From positions 62,001-126,000 of the forward strand of contig NKYR01000083.1 in assembly GCA_003184365.1 (NCBI GenBank): a stretch of DNA of 64,000 bases. Direction: 5' to 3'. The DNA is from Evernia prunastri. Taxonomy: Eukaryota; Ascomycota; Lecanoromycetes; Lecanorales; Parmeliaceae. The notes under the pieces were generated by a model. That model saw nothing but the letters and a program-made list of their open reading frames with translations, made no database searches and was not told the DNA's origin. How positions within the stretch are numbered: the first letter of the stretch is position 1; every line of letters starts with the position of its first letter. A program made the position numbers and the translations under genes. Positions 37,063 through 47,517 of the stretch are shown piece after piece.

Positions 37063-37646
37063 GAGGTCAGAGAAAGGTGGACCCTGGGATTCGATCCTGT
37101 GCCGGTATATCTCCTTGAAAGTAGGGAATCTGGATTCTGTCGTTGTGCTCAGAGAAATGCTTATTCGTTGATTTGTATCTGCTGGCTGGCATCGTTCTGA
37201 TGTAAACCTTTGGACTAGAATGCGGTATGCTCCTTTTTGTTCATGACCGATTGGGCCAGCCACGGGAAAAGGGATTTGGGCGGCGTAGGAACCTGCTGGT
37301 TGATTTTGCTTTGATGGAAGATTAATAAAATAGTTAAAGTTCGTCCCGGTGAAACATCGTCCAACTGTCCTTTCAGTCGATATTAATTTGCAATCAACCA
37401 CCACTGTCATCTCATAGGCGCAACATCTGCAAGTCTAGACGTGTTAGTACTCTCATTAATACTAATAGCTTCTCTAACATTCTAAATTCCTGTAAGGGCA
37501 GAATCTCCCAGGATATCGAAGGTGTCTACCAACGATGCAAGCTTTCATTCTCTCACACCTCTATCTTCACCGACTTCTTAGTCCCTTCTACGTCCCCATC
37601 AGCTAGCCGTCGAGAAATACCTACGGTTCCTGCTCCATCAGCGAGA
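37063..37646. other. Intergenic region
   Basis: Downstream flank of the VPS62-like gene. A long frame without ATG runs from about 37380 into the next candidate gene, so its 5' end may lie here. Confidence 0.35.
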
Positions 37647-38240
37647 GTGCAGGAAGTACAGTGTTTCTTCAGAGACTGTTTCCTTGCATTTCGTCCGTTA
37701 CTAGACCAAGAAGAGGCGGAGATGAAAGCAAAGAATTTAATGATTGCTGGTGTTGGCCTTTACGCATTCTCGGCAGAGTCATTCCGCGATGAGTTCAGTC
37801 CTGAAGGACAAGCTATCTATAATTTTATTATTCACCATGGATACTATAGCTATGTAAGTTATATCTATAAAAACTGTACCTCTTATTAACTGATATAGCA
37901 TAGGCAAAGTCTTTTTGGCCTTTTCTCTGATTTCTTCAAGAGGTCTTTGTCGTCGTGGCTGCAGGAAACGGCATCTATCAGTTCTGGAAAGATCCCAAAG
38001 ACAAAGAGCTCGCAGTCACATATATCTTTGCGGGCATCACCACCTCCCTTTCCTTCGTATACCAATTCACCTCTCCTGGATGGGTTATTGAATCAAGAAT
38101 CTGGCCAGAAAAACTCAGAGTGCGAATCCCAGCAGAAGCAGCAGCAGCAACACCCTGGACACCATGGTGAAACAGAAACATGGCAGCCTCAGAATGGCGT
38201 CAGGATTCGGCGACAATATCACCAAGACATAGATTAAGAA
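37647..38240 (+). CDS. Doubtful hypothetical gene
   Basis: Two protein-like segments are visible: CFFRDCFLAFRPLLDQEEAE to IIHHGYYSY (up to 37855), and IYQFWKDPKDKELAVTYIF to PGWVIESRIWPEK (about 37965-38120), separated by a GTAAGT donor at 37856. No acceptor gives a clean frame between them: the acceptor near 37900 leads to a different open frame ending at 38237. There is no obvious ATG. It may be a real short-exon gene or a decaying copy. No family recognised. Confidence 0.3.
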
Positions 38241-39026
38241 GATGATAATAACAATTATTGTTGTTAAAAGATTTGCACCCTTTCAAGTGCCCAATTTTTG
38301 AACCTTTCTCTCGCTCCCTGGAATCCCTGCTGTAGAGTAGGAGAGTAGGAGAGTAGGTAGGTTGGGTAGCCTGGGGGGTGGGCTTAAGGCTTTGGGGGTG
38401 GAGGGCCGTTCGATCGGGCTTAATAATTAGCGGCGATGCGAGGAAGTTGGTTCCCGTTCGGCAGTGATTGGTCCCCTAAAGCTTACCGTACTAGTACTTT
38501 GATAAAGCATCTGAGGCTGAGTTGCTAACTCGAAATCCTAGAGAGAGTAAAGGTAAATAATAATAATAGTGTAACCCCCTAATGTACTGAATACTCACGT
38601 TGACGGCCATTCTACGCTCTCTACTTCTTTACCTGCTCCATGTGTACCATTCTCTGATACTCTGTAGTGATCAGTAACCAACATCTTTTCTACCCGGACA
38701 AGCTCCCTCCACAGCTTGCTTTCGCTCATTCTATCCTTCACCCCGCACCAAACCAAAATGATGACCCTCTCCATCAGCATAAAGAGCAGAAAGATCCACG
38801 CGACGAGGTGCATTGCTCATACTGCTAGGAATACATCCTAGCTGTGTTGTACAAGGAGTAGTGGGTTTCTTATGCCTTGAAGAGCTGCTTGCCGTGCACG
38901 GTCACCGAGCTATCCCCCACATGATTTCTGCCGACACATCTTTTGCCAGAGCTTCACATATTACAACAAATTTCCCAGTGCACTTTCCTTTTCCGAACAC
39001 AGTCGCCCTAATCACATAGCCTCAAG
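38241..39026. other. Intergenic region with a short GTAGGAGA repeat
   Basis: A GAGTAGGA-type microsatellite lies near 38333-38365. A 72-codon minus frame at 38595-38813 begins with a hydrophobic stretch but has no other support. Confidence 0.4.
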
Positions 39027-40892
39027 ATGCTGCGCTCAACTACCCCTCAGCAGCGACATACCGCGAGTGATTCGCCCTTTCCACAGGAAGACTCTTATCA
39101 GGCTGTTACCGAGTCAAACAAAGGTGTTAATGGCTCTCTCCGGCGCAAAGGTTCCTTCAGCTTCTTGAGGCGAAGCAAGTCCCGGGAAAGGTCAACCTCT
39201 GGGTCGAGTACGCCTGCGCGAAAACTGAGCAAGAAGGACCGGTCAAGGGCACGCCAGCAAGAAATGATGCAGGAGCAAATACCTTCTCCTCCACCTAGAA
39301 TACCTATCATTCCTCATCCACCAGACCTTCAAGGATTCGGTGGCGAAGATACAAGGCCTGATAGTGTGCCCATCATGTCGAATCGAGCAGGAGGTGCGTT
39401 CAAATATCGGCTAGCACAGAAGTCATCACAGGAGACACTCGGCTCGGACATGTACCGTGGAATGCCGGTCCCGCCAGTCCCACCAATCCCACCCATCCCA
39501 GGAACAACGACCGCTAAAGGTTACGTGGAAGCATTCTCCAGAACCGAGAGCCTAGTCAACCGAGGACGTCACAGCTACGCAAGCAGTGCCATAAGTACAG
39601 TTAACAGTCCGAGAAAGATCAGGCGGAGGAAGGATCCTACTCCTTTTAAGTAAATATCCTGTCCAGAGCAATCGCATTATGGGCTCAGCTAATGGCATTG
39701 CAGCATACTGGTAGTAGGCGCGAAAACTTCTGGCAAAACCTCCTTTCTCAACTTCCTTCAGACCTCTCTTGCCTTGCCACTATTGAAGCGGCGACAACAG
39801 TCTCGTGATGACGATTACCATATTGTATCAAACACCTCCGCCGGAGCCTTTCCAAACTTTACTTCCCAGTATGTCGAGACGGAGATCGAGGGCGAGCGGA
39901 TTGGAGTCACGCTTTGGGATTCGGAAGGGCTAGAGGCGAACGGGGTGGATCTCCAGCTGCAGAACATGACCACATTCATCGAGAGCAAATTCGAGGATAC
40001 TTTCAACGAAGAGAGTAAAGTGGCCCGTGCTCCAGGATTTCGAGACACCCACATTCATTGTGTGTTCCTTGTCCTTGATCCTAGCCGTTTGGACGCCAAC
40101 ATCGCTGCCGGTCAGAGAGCCAATGAGATCGATGGCGTCAAGGCTATGGCTAACTCGTTCGTTCGTGGCCGGCCAGAACGTTCGCTTAGCGGCCTGGATG
40201 AGAATCTCGACTTGAACGTGTTACGTGCACTGAAGGGTAAGACCACGGTTGTTCCTGTAATTGCCAAAGCCGACACTATTACGTCTGCACATATGGCCCA
40301 CCTCAAACGTGCAGTCTGGGACTCCCTTAGGTCGAATGGCCTCGAGACTCTGGAAGCCATCACTCAGAATGATGATGAGATGTCCGACAACTCATCCGGA
40401 AGTCCAAAAAACAACCATCTGGACGAGCGAGATGAAGACATAATCAAGACTGAGGGGGACAAGTTTTCGACGACCTCCGTGCTCTCCTCTTCCTCGGACT
40501 CCAGCTCTGTTTTCTCAGCTTCCGACTTTGACCTCGCCAAGCCCGGCAAACCTTCAACATTTTCTCCAGTACGCACTCTATCTTCTCCAAATGCCCTTAC
40601 GCCTATACCAGCAGAACCTCCCGCACTTCCTCTCTCGATCATTTCGCCTGACCCCTATGAACCGAATGTCATCGGCCGCAAATTCCCTTGGGGCTTGGCA
40701 AATCCTTTGAACGCCGAGCATTGCGATTTTACGAAGCTGAAGCAGACTGTTTTCACGGAATGGAGGGGCGACCTTAGGGACGCCAGCCGAGAAATATGGT
40801 ACGAGAGCTGGCGAACAAGTAGGCTGAACAAGAAAGCAAGACGCGATGGAGGATTGGTGGTTGACACTAGGACTCAAGTGTGGGCCGATTGA
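39027..40892 (+). CDS. aspE: Septin-type GTPase, AspE group
   Basis: Exons 39027-39649 and 39704-40892 give 603 aa. A ~200-residue basic, Pro-rich extension precedes a septin-like G domain. This begins at the splice point with NILVVGAKTSGKTSFLNFL (P-loop GAKTSGKT, residues ~213-220), then switch-II-like LWDSEG near 280, HCVFLVLDPSRLD and the G4 motif IAKAD near 395. A Ser/Asp-rich insertion (residues ~435-520) interrupts the domain before VIGRKFPWGLANPLN, the septin-unique-like part. AspE septins are the divergent class restricted to filamentous fungi, absent from yeasts. They act with core septins in hyphal organisation. The group call is by pattern; GTPase activity is inferred. Confidence 0.78.
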
Positions 40893-41623
40893 ACAATCTA
40901 ACCCAAGAATCAAGGCGTGAGGGAGGAGCCGAGAGTGGAGTTTCCATGTGCAGTCATTACTTTCCATTCTCATACCCCTTATTTCAATGTTTATTTATGC
41001 AACCTTGAGCGTCGGCGTATTTAAAGGCATCATGGCCTTGTAAGAGATTCGGCAAAGCCATCTGGAGTGCGCTGCGCCTGTGTCTACGCTTACAGGCTGC
41101 TCTATAGGTAGATTCTAGGAGTTGTCGATATTGGCATAGTATATAGCAGCCAACGATGCTAAACACTCAATCTGGTCACTCTCAGCTATCCGGACTCCGT
41201 GGCATAGAAACTTGACGACATCTTGAAGCTAATGGCTGTATCTATTGCCGCTCGAGTGACGCTCCTTCCCGTCAACCTTGAATGCTGTCGCATCCCATGC
41301 CAGGCGCGTCTGCAGCAGGCAACTCTAAGGATTTCTCATTTCCACAAGAGATTTGATTCCCAGTGCTAGAGCGGAAGACAAGGCTTGGAAGTGTGCTCAT
41401 CCCCGGGGTGAAATGATGTGGACCTTCTCGCCCCTGCTCAGCTGGTTCCCATGCCGCACAACGTATACAAAACCCACCTCACCCTCCTTCCATTTGCAAA
41501 GCATTCCGTTCAGCCTAATTCTCCTTCACCTCAGAAGAAATTTCTCCACTGGGCGAACCCGCTGTACTGTACTCCACAGCACACTCTTCCCCCCCCCCCC
41601 CCCCCCCCCCTGAAGTGCCAAAT
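40893..41623. other. Intergenic region ending in a poly-C tract
   Basis: No gene seen. An uninterrupted run of 22 C lies at 41589-41610, ending 13 bases before the next start codon. Confidence 0.6.
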
Positions 41624-42444
41624 ATGAAGCTCCCATACATACACATCCTCCTTCTCTGCTTCGCCCTGCCCCTGACTTCCGCTCACTCCTCGCCGCCCTC
41701 CAAAGAGGGCAGTCCATGCGGCACCTGCATACAAGACGACGAAGTGCAAGGCATCGCCCAGCGCTGGCTCAACGCCTTCGCCACCGGCGGCCTGCACACG
41801 CTCGATGCAGCCGTCACGGAAAATGTGCGGACCACCTCCCTCCCTCCCTCTATACATAATACATGCATTGCTTTCTCCACAAAAAAAAGGTGTTTTTGGG
41901 CGCAAAACAGACCCGGCTGACCATTTGATCGGGCAAAAAAAAACAGATCATGATCTACGACGAAGGCGCCAACAATGGCTCCGCCGCCGCCTACGTGCGC
42001 AACCGCACCCAACTCCGCAGCACCATCAGCCAGGGCCCGTACGGGGGCAGCGGCGTGGCCAACGTGACGTACGACGTCGTCTTCACGTTCCACACGTGCG
42101 ATCGGGTCGCGCTGCGGTGGCGGCAGAACGAGTACACGACGGCTGAGGTCGGGTATGGGAGGTATGCGGAAAGAAATCTCCTCGTTGCCTCCCCCTCTTC
42201 CTCATCCTCCGACGATATTTTTCTTCTTCTTCTTTCCACTACAGGCGTACTCCATGTGTAGGACGAAACGGTTGACGGTTCGTGCAGCACAGTCCCAGCG
42301 GGCGTTAAGATCGAGTTCAAGGGCACGGATCTCCTGACGGTTGATCTGGCGAGCAAGAAGGTGGCGAACGTGACGACGTCGGCGGACCTGCTGAATGACT
42401 ATCGGGCGTTGGGGTATGCTCTGGGTGTCTTGAGTCCCAGCTGA
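41624..42444 (+). CDS. Small secreted protein, NTF2/SnoaL-like fungal family
   Basis: Exons 41624-41824, 41947-42147 and 42262-42444, each a whole number of codons, give 194 aa. A clear signal peptide (KLPYIHILLLCFALPLTSA) precedes CGTCIQDDEVQGIAQRWLNA, then IMIYDEGANNGSAAAYV, FTFHTCDRVALRW and VPAGVKIEFKGTDLLTVDL. The arrangement resembles a family of fungal secreted proteins with a SnoaL/NTF2-like fold; function unknown. Introns of 122 and 114 nt are long but lack the repeated-intron signature. The second donor (GTCGGG) is weak. It was chosen because it avoids an in-frame TAG and gives a continuous product. Confidence 0.7.
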
Positions 42445-42678
42445 GCGCTTGGCTCCGCAAGCTGTTCATATTTCGCTTCTTGGGGTTGGCGCGGGGGTTT
42501 GTTGCAGCGTTTGGAAATGGGAATATCTCATGTATAGATAGAGCTGGAGAGATTGTGTGATTAGATCAGAGCTTAGGGAGGTAGGATCGAAATTTCTCCG
42601 CTATGGTGCATCTGTTTCGTTGTCTCAAAAGAGCATTAGAATTTGGTGGTTATTCCGCTTGGGTACAACAGTCCTCCT

Positions 42679-44167
42679 CTATTCCCACTGTCCTCCCCGG
42701 ATCACCGGCCTCGCTGGATCCCAGGGCCCAATAACCACATTCTTATATCGTTGCAAGCCAATCAACCACCAACTGCATCCCCCCATGCCGATCACACTGC
42801 CAGCGCACCAAATCACCGCTCCCGCAATAGCCCTCTTCCACCCTCCATGCCACAGAGGCTTAGCACTCAACACTGTCCCTAGGCCCGCTCCAGCGCCTAT
42901 CACCAACGCTAATGTCAGAAATAGATGGCCACGCCAGCTTATATGCCTCAGGTACCTCCTGAACACCGGAAAGAGCCCAAATACCTCGATGCTGAAGAGG
43001 GTTAAGCTGAAAACATGCGTCGTACTCGGAAGCCTGCTCGCCAGCACTGTGCTGGCCATCAGCGCCGCATTTGTGCTTAGCGACGCAGGAAACTTGACCC
43101 CCACCCCCCCACTGTAGTCGAAGAAGAATATGTTGATGCACATAAGCCAGCAGGTCATTGCCCAGATGGAATCTTTGGTGGTAGATTCCGTTAGAGACTT
43201 CAAGATGGGTGAAAGGCCGAGAAGCGCAATGTAGATCAGGAAAGCTGACTTGGCCGTTGCGAGGCGGGAGTGGGTGTGGGATTTCTGGCTTGGAATGGCG
43301 GAAGGGACGTGTAAGTGGGGGTTCGAAGGGTGATGTGAGAGAGTCGGAGAAGGACCGGAGGAGATTGAGGTCTGCGAGTGAGAGTGCGAATGGCCTTTTC
43401 CGGGGAGGTTGTTGGTCGCCAGGGTCAGGCCAAGGCCAATGGTGGAGGAGTTGGCGCTATGATTTGAAGGGGTGGGAGCTGTCGTGCTGATGGGAGAGCT
43501 GGCGCCACTGAGCGCGGAGCCGCTGACGGAGTCGCCATGGTTGTGGGGCTCGGCGGTGGTTTTTGAAATTGCTTCTTGACCGACCCAAAAATCCCAGAGC
43601 ACCCAACCCAGAACTGTACCAGCGCTGCCCCAACTTACGACCGAAATTGGAGAAACGCGCTGCTGGTAAATACCAACGAAGGAGCAGACGAAGATGGCGA
43701 CGGAGGAGATATGCTGGACGATGACGGTGGAGTCTGCCACCAGGGGCCAGAAGTCATAAGGGCGTAGACGAGGGTTTCGTTGGAGATGAGAGAGGAAGGT
43801 AGGAGGGTCGGTGTAGTTATCAGGGTCTGGAATAGGTGGTCAGAAGTGCTTCTGAAGATCGGTTCCAGCAGGGCAGCCACTCACAATCCTTCTGCTTGAC
43901 CCATAGTAGCTTTTTCCAAACGCCCTTCCCTCTTCGACTACCACTGCGCCCTCGGTCTTTGCCACGTCTACGTCGTGTTGAGCCTGCTGGTCTGATGCTT
44001 AGGCCATCGGTCACACTTGAGATACCGTCGAGGGTCCCGTATTGTCTTGAGTGCGCGTAAAAGGCATCTTCGGGGGCTAGGTGGTTGGGATCGGAGAAAG
44101 GTCGATGGGGGATTGGTGGCTTCTTATCGACAATATACGATGCAGTAGATGGCTGGGTAGGTGTCAT
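42679..44167 (-). CDS. gpi2: GPI-GlcNAc transferase subunit Gpi2/PIG-C
   Basis: Exons in transcript order, 44167-43885 and 43826-42679, give 476 aa. Gpi2/PIG-C is a multi-pass ER membrane subunit of the complex that transfers GlcNAc to phosphatidylinositol, the first step of GPI-anchor synthesis. The hallmark follows the splice point: YPDNYTDPPTFLSHLQRN, then RPYDFWPLVADSTVIVQHIS. Membrane segments lie around residues 140-190 and through the C-terminal half, with LKSLTESTTKDSIWAM and VFGLFPVFRRYLR typical. A ~110-residue His/Ser-rich loop (residues ~190-290) contains GHSHSHSQ-type stretches. The 58-nt intron restores KQKD-Y-PDNY. Confidence 0.9.
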
Positions 44168-44301
44168 TGATGGTAGGGATGTTGTCGAAGCTCCATTGTG
44201 CTCGTCGTTAGTAGATGGGAATTAGATGAAGGTAGGTATGGAGGGATGCTGCACTCTATGTAAGCTAGCGGCCTTGGCAGTATTTTTCCCGCCTACATAT
44301 T

Positions 44302-44650
44302 GGGCAACATCTCTTTTCCGACACCCCAACAAGAGCTCGCTCTTTTTCTACACGCGTATATTTCTATGGATATTGACCCGAACGAACTCGGTTTCCCCAC
44401 GGAAAATCAGATCTATCGAAAAAGAAAAGGGAGAATCTTGGGGAAAAGTTCATGATGATTGATCTTCTTTCGGGTAACGTCTCTTCCTCGCACCTTAACA
44501 GAAGCACCCTCTCTCTCTACACACGTACATTTCTAGGGATATCGACCCACAGAAAACGACTTTTCTGGACTGAAAATCAGATTCAACGTAGGAAAAAAGA
44601 AGAATCACTGGGAAAAGTCCATGATGATTGTCTTTTCTTTAGGGCAACGC
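44302..44650. repeat. Two tandem copies of an unrecognised ~175-bp repeat
   Basis: Copy 1 at about 44302-44471 and copy 2 at about 44472-44650 share landmarks in order: GGGYAACRTCTCTT, CTACACRCGTA, GGATATYGACCC, a GAAAATCAGAT block, GGGAAAAGT and ATGATGATTG. A third, inverted copy lies at 47992-48177, on the other side of the amino acid transporter. All are diverged (several mismatches per 20 bases) and each keeps traces of reading frames, but no complete gene. Confidence 0.65.
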
Positions 44651-45095
44651 GTCTGGAAGATGCATAAGTTCCGGCCTCAGAGTAATTCGTTCTGGATCTG
44701 CGTGGCCGAAGGCCCCTCCGGCTACCTTCTGTCCTTCTAATTTTCTCCAAAGTTTTACTCGATCAGCGTCTAAGTTCACCTGACGCACTCTCTTGCTTTC
44801 TCTCCCTTCTATACTGCGTCCTTCGGATGGCAAGAATCCGATGGATTGAGCATATGTTCACTCATGCATTTCCCTACGGACCACAAATGCAGAGCTGCTC
44901 TCCAGCTACTCAACATCAAAATGTCTCGTACCAGCCCATTTACTCCATTAGCGACTATCGAACACCTCTCGCCTCCAAGATTATTGCCACATCCAATCCA
45001 TGCCCAAAGTGTCTCGAGTAAACACCGTCCCAAAAACCTCTCTTACCATCGCACCCCATCTGGGTATGCCGATTGCACGGCCCAAGACCTACCAA

Positions 45096-47517
45096 TTAAC
45101 AGCTAAATGGCGCAGACACCTGCCCATTCGCATATGCATCCACGATCTGCTTGATTGACACATACATCCCCGCCACACAAATAAAAGCGCCCGCAGCCAA
45201 CGTCCTGTGGATCATCATTTGGGAGTCAGTCTTTTGTTGGAGGGTCTATAACGAACCTTGGAACACGTCGAGAGGGTGAAAAACTCTAAGACATGTCCCA
45301 AGACTCGCTATTCTGTTCAGACAAGGAATTACTTCAATAATACGTACGCTACGCTCAATCCTGTCATAGGCCACCTGGTCTTCAACGCCTCCATACCTCC
45401 CTTATATACCCAGGCATCATACAACCAGAAGAAACCAGCTAATCCGTACGTATACCAACTCGCTACGTAGAATTTGGAGTCAGCACCGCTGTGTTCAGGT
45501 TAAACCCCCAAGAAACGAGACAAGCTTAGAGAGCAGAAATGTCTTCTCTCTACAGAACGATAGGGTTTCACTGAGGATGCCTCGGGAGCGTAATTTGCTC
45601 TCCCTGGGCTAAGGACCCGAGCAATAAGACAATTTTGGAGGAGTAAACGACTTTTCTGCTCCCCGGTCATGGCGTCTGGCCTTAACTTTCTCCCAGACAG
45701 GAAGAAGTACTGCGGAAATGTACGTACCGAACAATGATGCGGCAATGCCGATGAGGTAATTGAATATCGGCACACCCACCGCTAGCCAAACTCGGAGTCA
45801 GCGTTGCCTTTCCAAGAGAAAAACTGAAGTACGAAACATGTCTGAGGAGAAAAGGAATCCCTTTGCTCCCGCGCTATTTTTCTTTTTGATTCAGGTTTGG
45901 TCGCAATAGGGCAAAATCACTCCGAAGAGTACTAACCGAGCACGAACGCCGCAGCATTCATCTTTCAGCGTCAGCAATGCTTCTTCAAGGTAGATGATTG
46001 ATTTACAAGACAGATACGGGGGGTAGAAGAGGTCAGTGTGCTCGGGATATACGTTATGAGAAGCTCTTCTCCGAGATGCACTTACCACGAACACCAAAAG
46101 TATCCAAACACTCCACCCAAGTAGAGTATGACTATATAAATGTCTACTCTTCCTGAAGAACCGCACAAAAAGCAGCTTGGCGGCCGTATGGGAATACAGA
46201 CTCCCCGCAATTAGAAAGTTCGGGAGAGCAATTGCATAACTGGCCTTCTGCCATTTATCAGGCAAGCTTGTGAAAGCCGGCGATGCAACAGTCGGCCCAA
46301 CATAGAGATACAAAACCACTGCAAAAACGACATAGAACACGGTAGCGAACGTCTGCAGCACCCAAGCTAGAGTATTTCGAAGTCAGAATTCCGTTTCATG
46401 ATCGAACTTGAGTCACGAGACCGGCCCCGGAGTCTTCTCAAACCTTGCGACAGGTCTCGCAACTCAAAAACGCAGTAAGTCACGAAACAGGGAGATGTGG
46501 CGTGGAAAAGATAGCTCACCTGCACGCATAGCATGCTCCGGATGCTTCATTTCCGAAATAAAACTGAAGAAGAGAAAGTGACCTGCATACGCAAACACGG
46601 GATTCGTGACGCTGATGAACGCCGTCACGAAGTTCGTCTTTACAGCTATACTGAAATCGGCGACGGGGAAATTGACGCCTGCGCCAACCATGCCAACGAT
46701 GCCGGCTACGATGATGCTGATGACGCTGGGGACACTGAGCCAGGACAGGCGGTCGAGCGTACGCGGGAGAGAGCAGATGAGGGTGGGGATGGCGAAGATG
46801 CCGGTGTAGAGCATAAGGCAGAGCTTGCTGTCGGAGAGCTGGGACCTGTCAGTCAGGTTGGGAATTGGCCTAAAAGTTTCGAACGCTCCGACTCACAGAG
46901 CCAAGTGCAATCTGGCCAGCAAGCAGTTGGCCTCCCGTTGCAAAAATCGCGAATACGATTGTGCCGAAAGAGAGGACTTCTCGGCCGATGGGACCGAAAA
47001 GGATCATGCCTGCGTCACCCATGTTATGGACTGTTCGACGTACGTCAGCCAACCCAGTTTGGAATATCTCACAAGAATTTAGTGGTTCGTACCCTCTGGA
47101 TGCCTCAGCTTGAACTGGATCAAGATCCAGGCCGTGAAGAGCCCAAACGCGCCGAGGAAGACGATGATGACGATGCCTGGCACCAGACCCACGACGGCCA
47201 GTGACGACGGCAACGAGAGCATCCCATTGCTCACGATCTCGGCTATCATGAGGACGGCAACGAGCTCCCATGACAGCGTTTTATATCTGATCTTTGGAGT
47301 GCGGAAGAGTCAGTCGACGGCTCTAGATTCGGAATCGAAAAATGTCTCGCTCCGATTACACTGAGCATCAAGGCTGAAAAGCCGAAACAATGAAATCACA
47401 AACATCGTGCTCCTCCTCGTGTCCAAAAACGTCTCTATCGTCATAACCCTCCCGCTGCTCATGCAGCGTCTCAGCACCCTCCAGAGACGGCGGAGAGAGC
47501 GACTTCCTTTCTGCCAT
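45096..47517 (-). CDS. Amino acid transporter, AAAP (Aa_trans) family
   Basis: Nine exons in transcript order: 47517-47404, 47291-47093, 47030-46897, 46838-46520, 46366-46086, 45961-45937, 45781-45728, 45462-45348 and 45204-45096, giving 449 aa. About eleven membrane segments are visible. Family marks are IRYKTLSWELVAVLMIAEIV and GMLSLPSSLAVVG in TM1, HNMGDAGMILFGPIGRE, VLQTFATVFYVVFAVV, ASYAIALPNFLIAGS, VGVPIFNYLIGIAASLF, ASWYTYGLAGFFWLYD and the ending YVSIKQIVDAYANG. Such proteins move neutral or aromatic amino acids across plasma or vacuolar membranes; substrate unknown. Exons 6 and 7 are only 25 and 54 bases. Six of eight introns (112-265 nt) belong to the repeated-intron family; the other two are 62 and 58 nt. 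All phases agree. Confidence 0.92.
45205..45347 (-). repeat. Introner-like intron (amino acid transporter, intron 8)
   Basis: 143-nt intron, GTACGT to CAG, with 3' signature AAAGACTGACTCCCAAAT and an internal GGGACATGTCTTAG block. Confidence 0.65.
45463..45727 (-). repeat. Long introner-like intron (amino acid transporter, intron 7)
   Basis: 265-nt intron, GTACGT to TAG, with 3' signature GCGGTGCTGACTCCAAAT. It is about twice the usual element length and contains self-complementary stretches (for example AGAGAGAAGACATTTCTGCT followed by CTCT). It could be a longer variant or an element carrying an insertion. Confidence 0.6.
45782..45936 (-). repeat. Introner-like intron (amino acid transporter, intron 6)
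   Basis: 155-nt intron, GTTAGT to TAG, with 3' signature AAAGGCAACGCTGACTCCGA. The upstream blocks GCGACCAAACCTGAAT, GGGAGCAAAGGGATTCC and TTTCGTACTTCAG match the intron at 53201-53352. Confidence 0.8.
45962..46085 (-). repeat. Introner-like intron (amino acid transporter, intron 5)
   Basis: 124-nt intron, GTAAGT to AAG, with 3' signature TTGAAGAAGCATTGCTGAC, nearly identical to TTGAAGAAGCAATGCTGAC at 53201-53352. Confidence 0.75.
46367..46519 (-). repeat. Introner-like intron (amino acid transporter, intron 4)
   Basis: 153-nt intron, GTGAGC to TAG, with 3' signature AATTCTGACTTCGAAAT and the internal TACTGCGTTTTTGAGTTGCG block shared with the intron at 22041-22176. Confidence 0.65.
47292..47403 (-). 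repeat. Introner-like intron (amino acid transporter, intron 1)
   Basis: 112-nt intron, GTTTGT to AAG, with a GTCGACTGACTCTTCCGCA 3' region. It is the most diverged of the six in this gene. Confidence 0.45.

Noticed and set aside
41825..42261. Two long introns (122 and 114 nt) in the small secreted protein gene as further introner-like elements
   Set aside because: They lack the GCTGACTCC signature and internal blocks; length alone is not enough.
46533..47204. A 223-codon plus-strand open frame rich in Asp/Glu
   Set aside because: It is antisense to well-supported exons 2-4 of the amino acid transporter and has no domain of its own.
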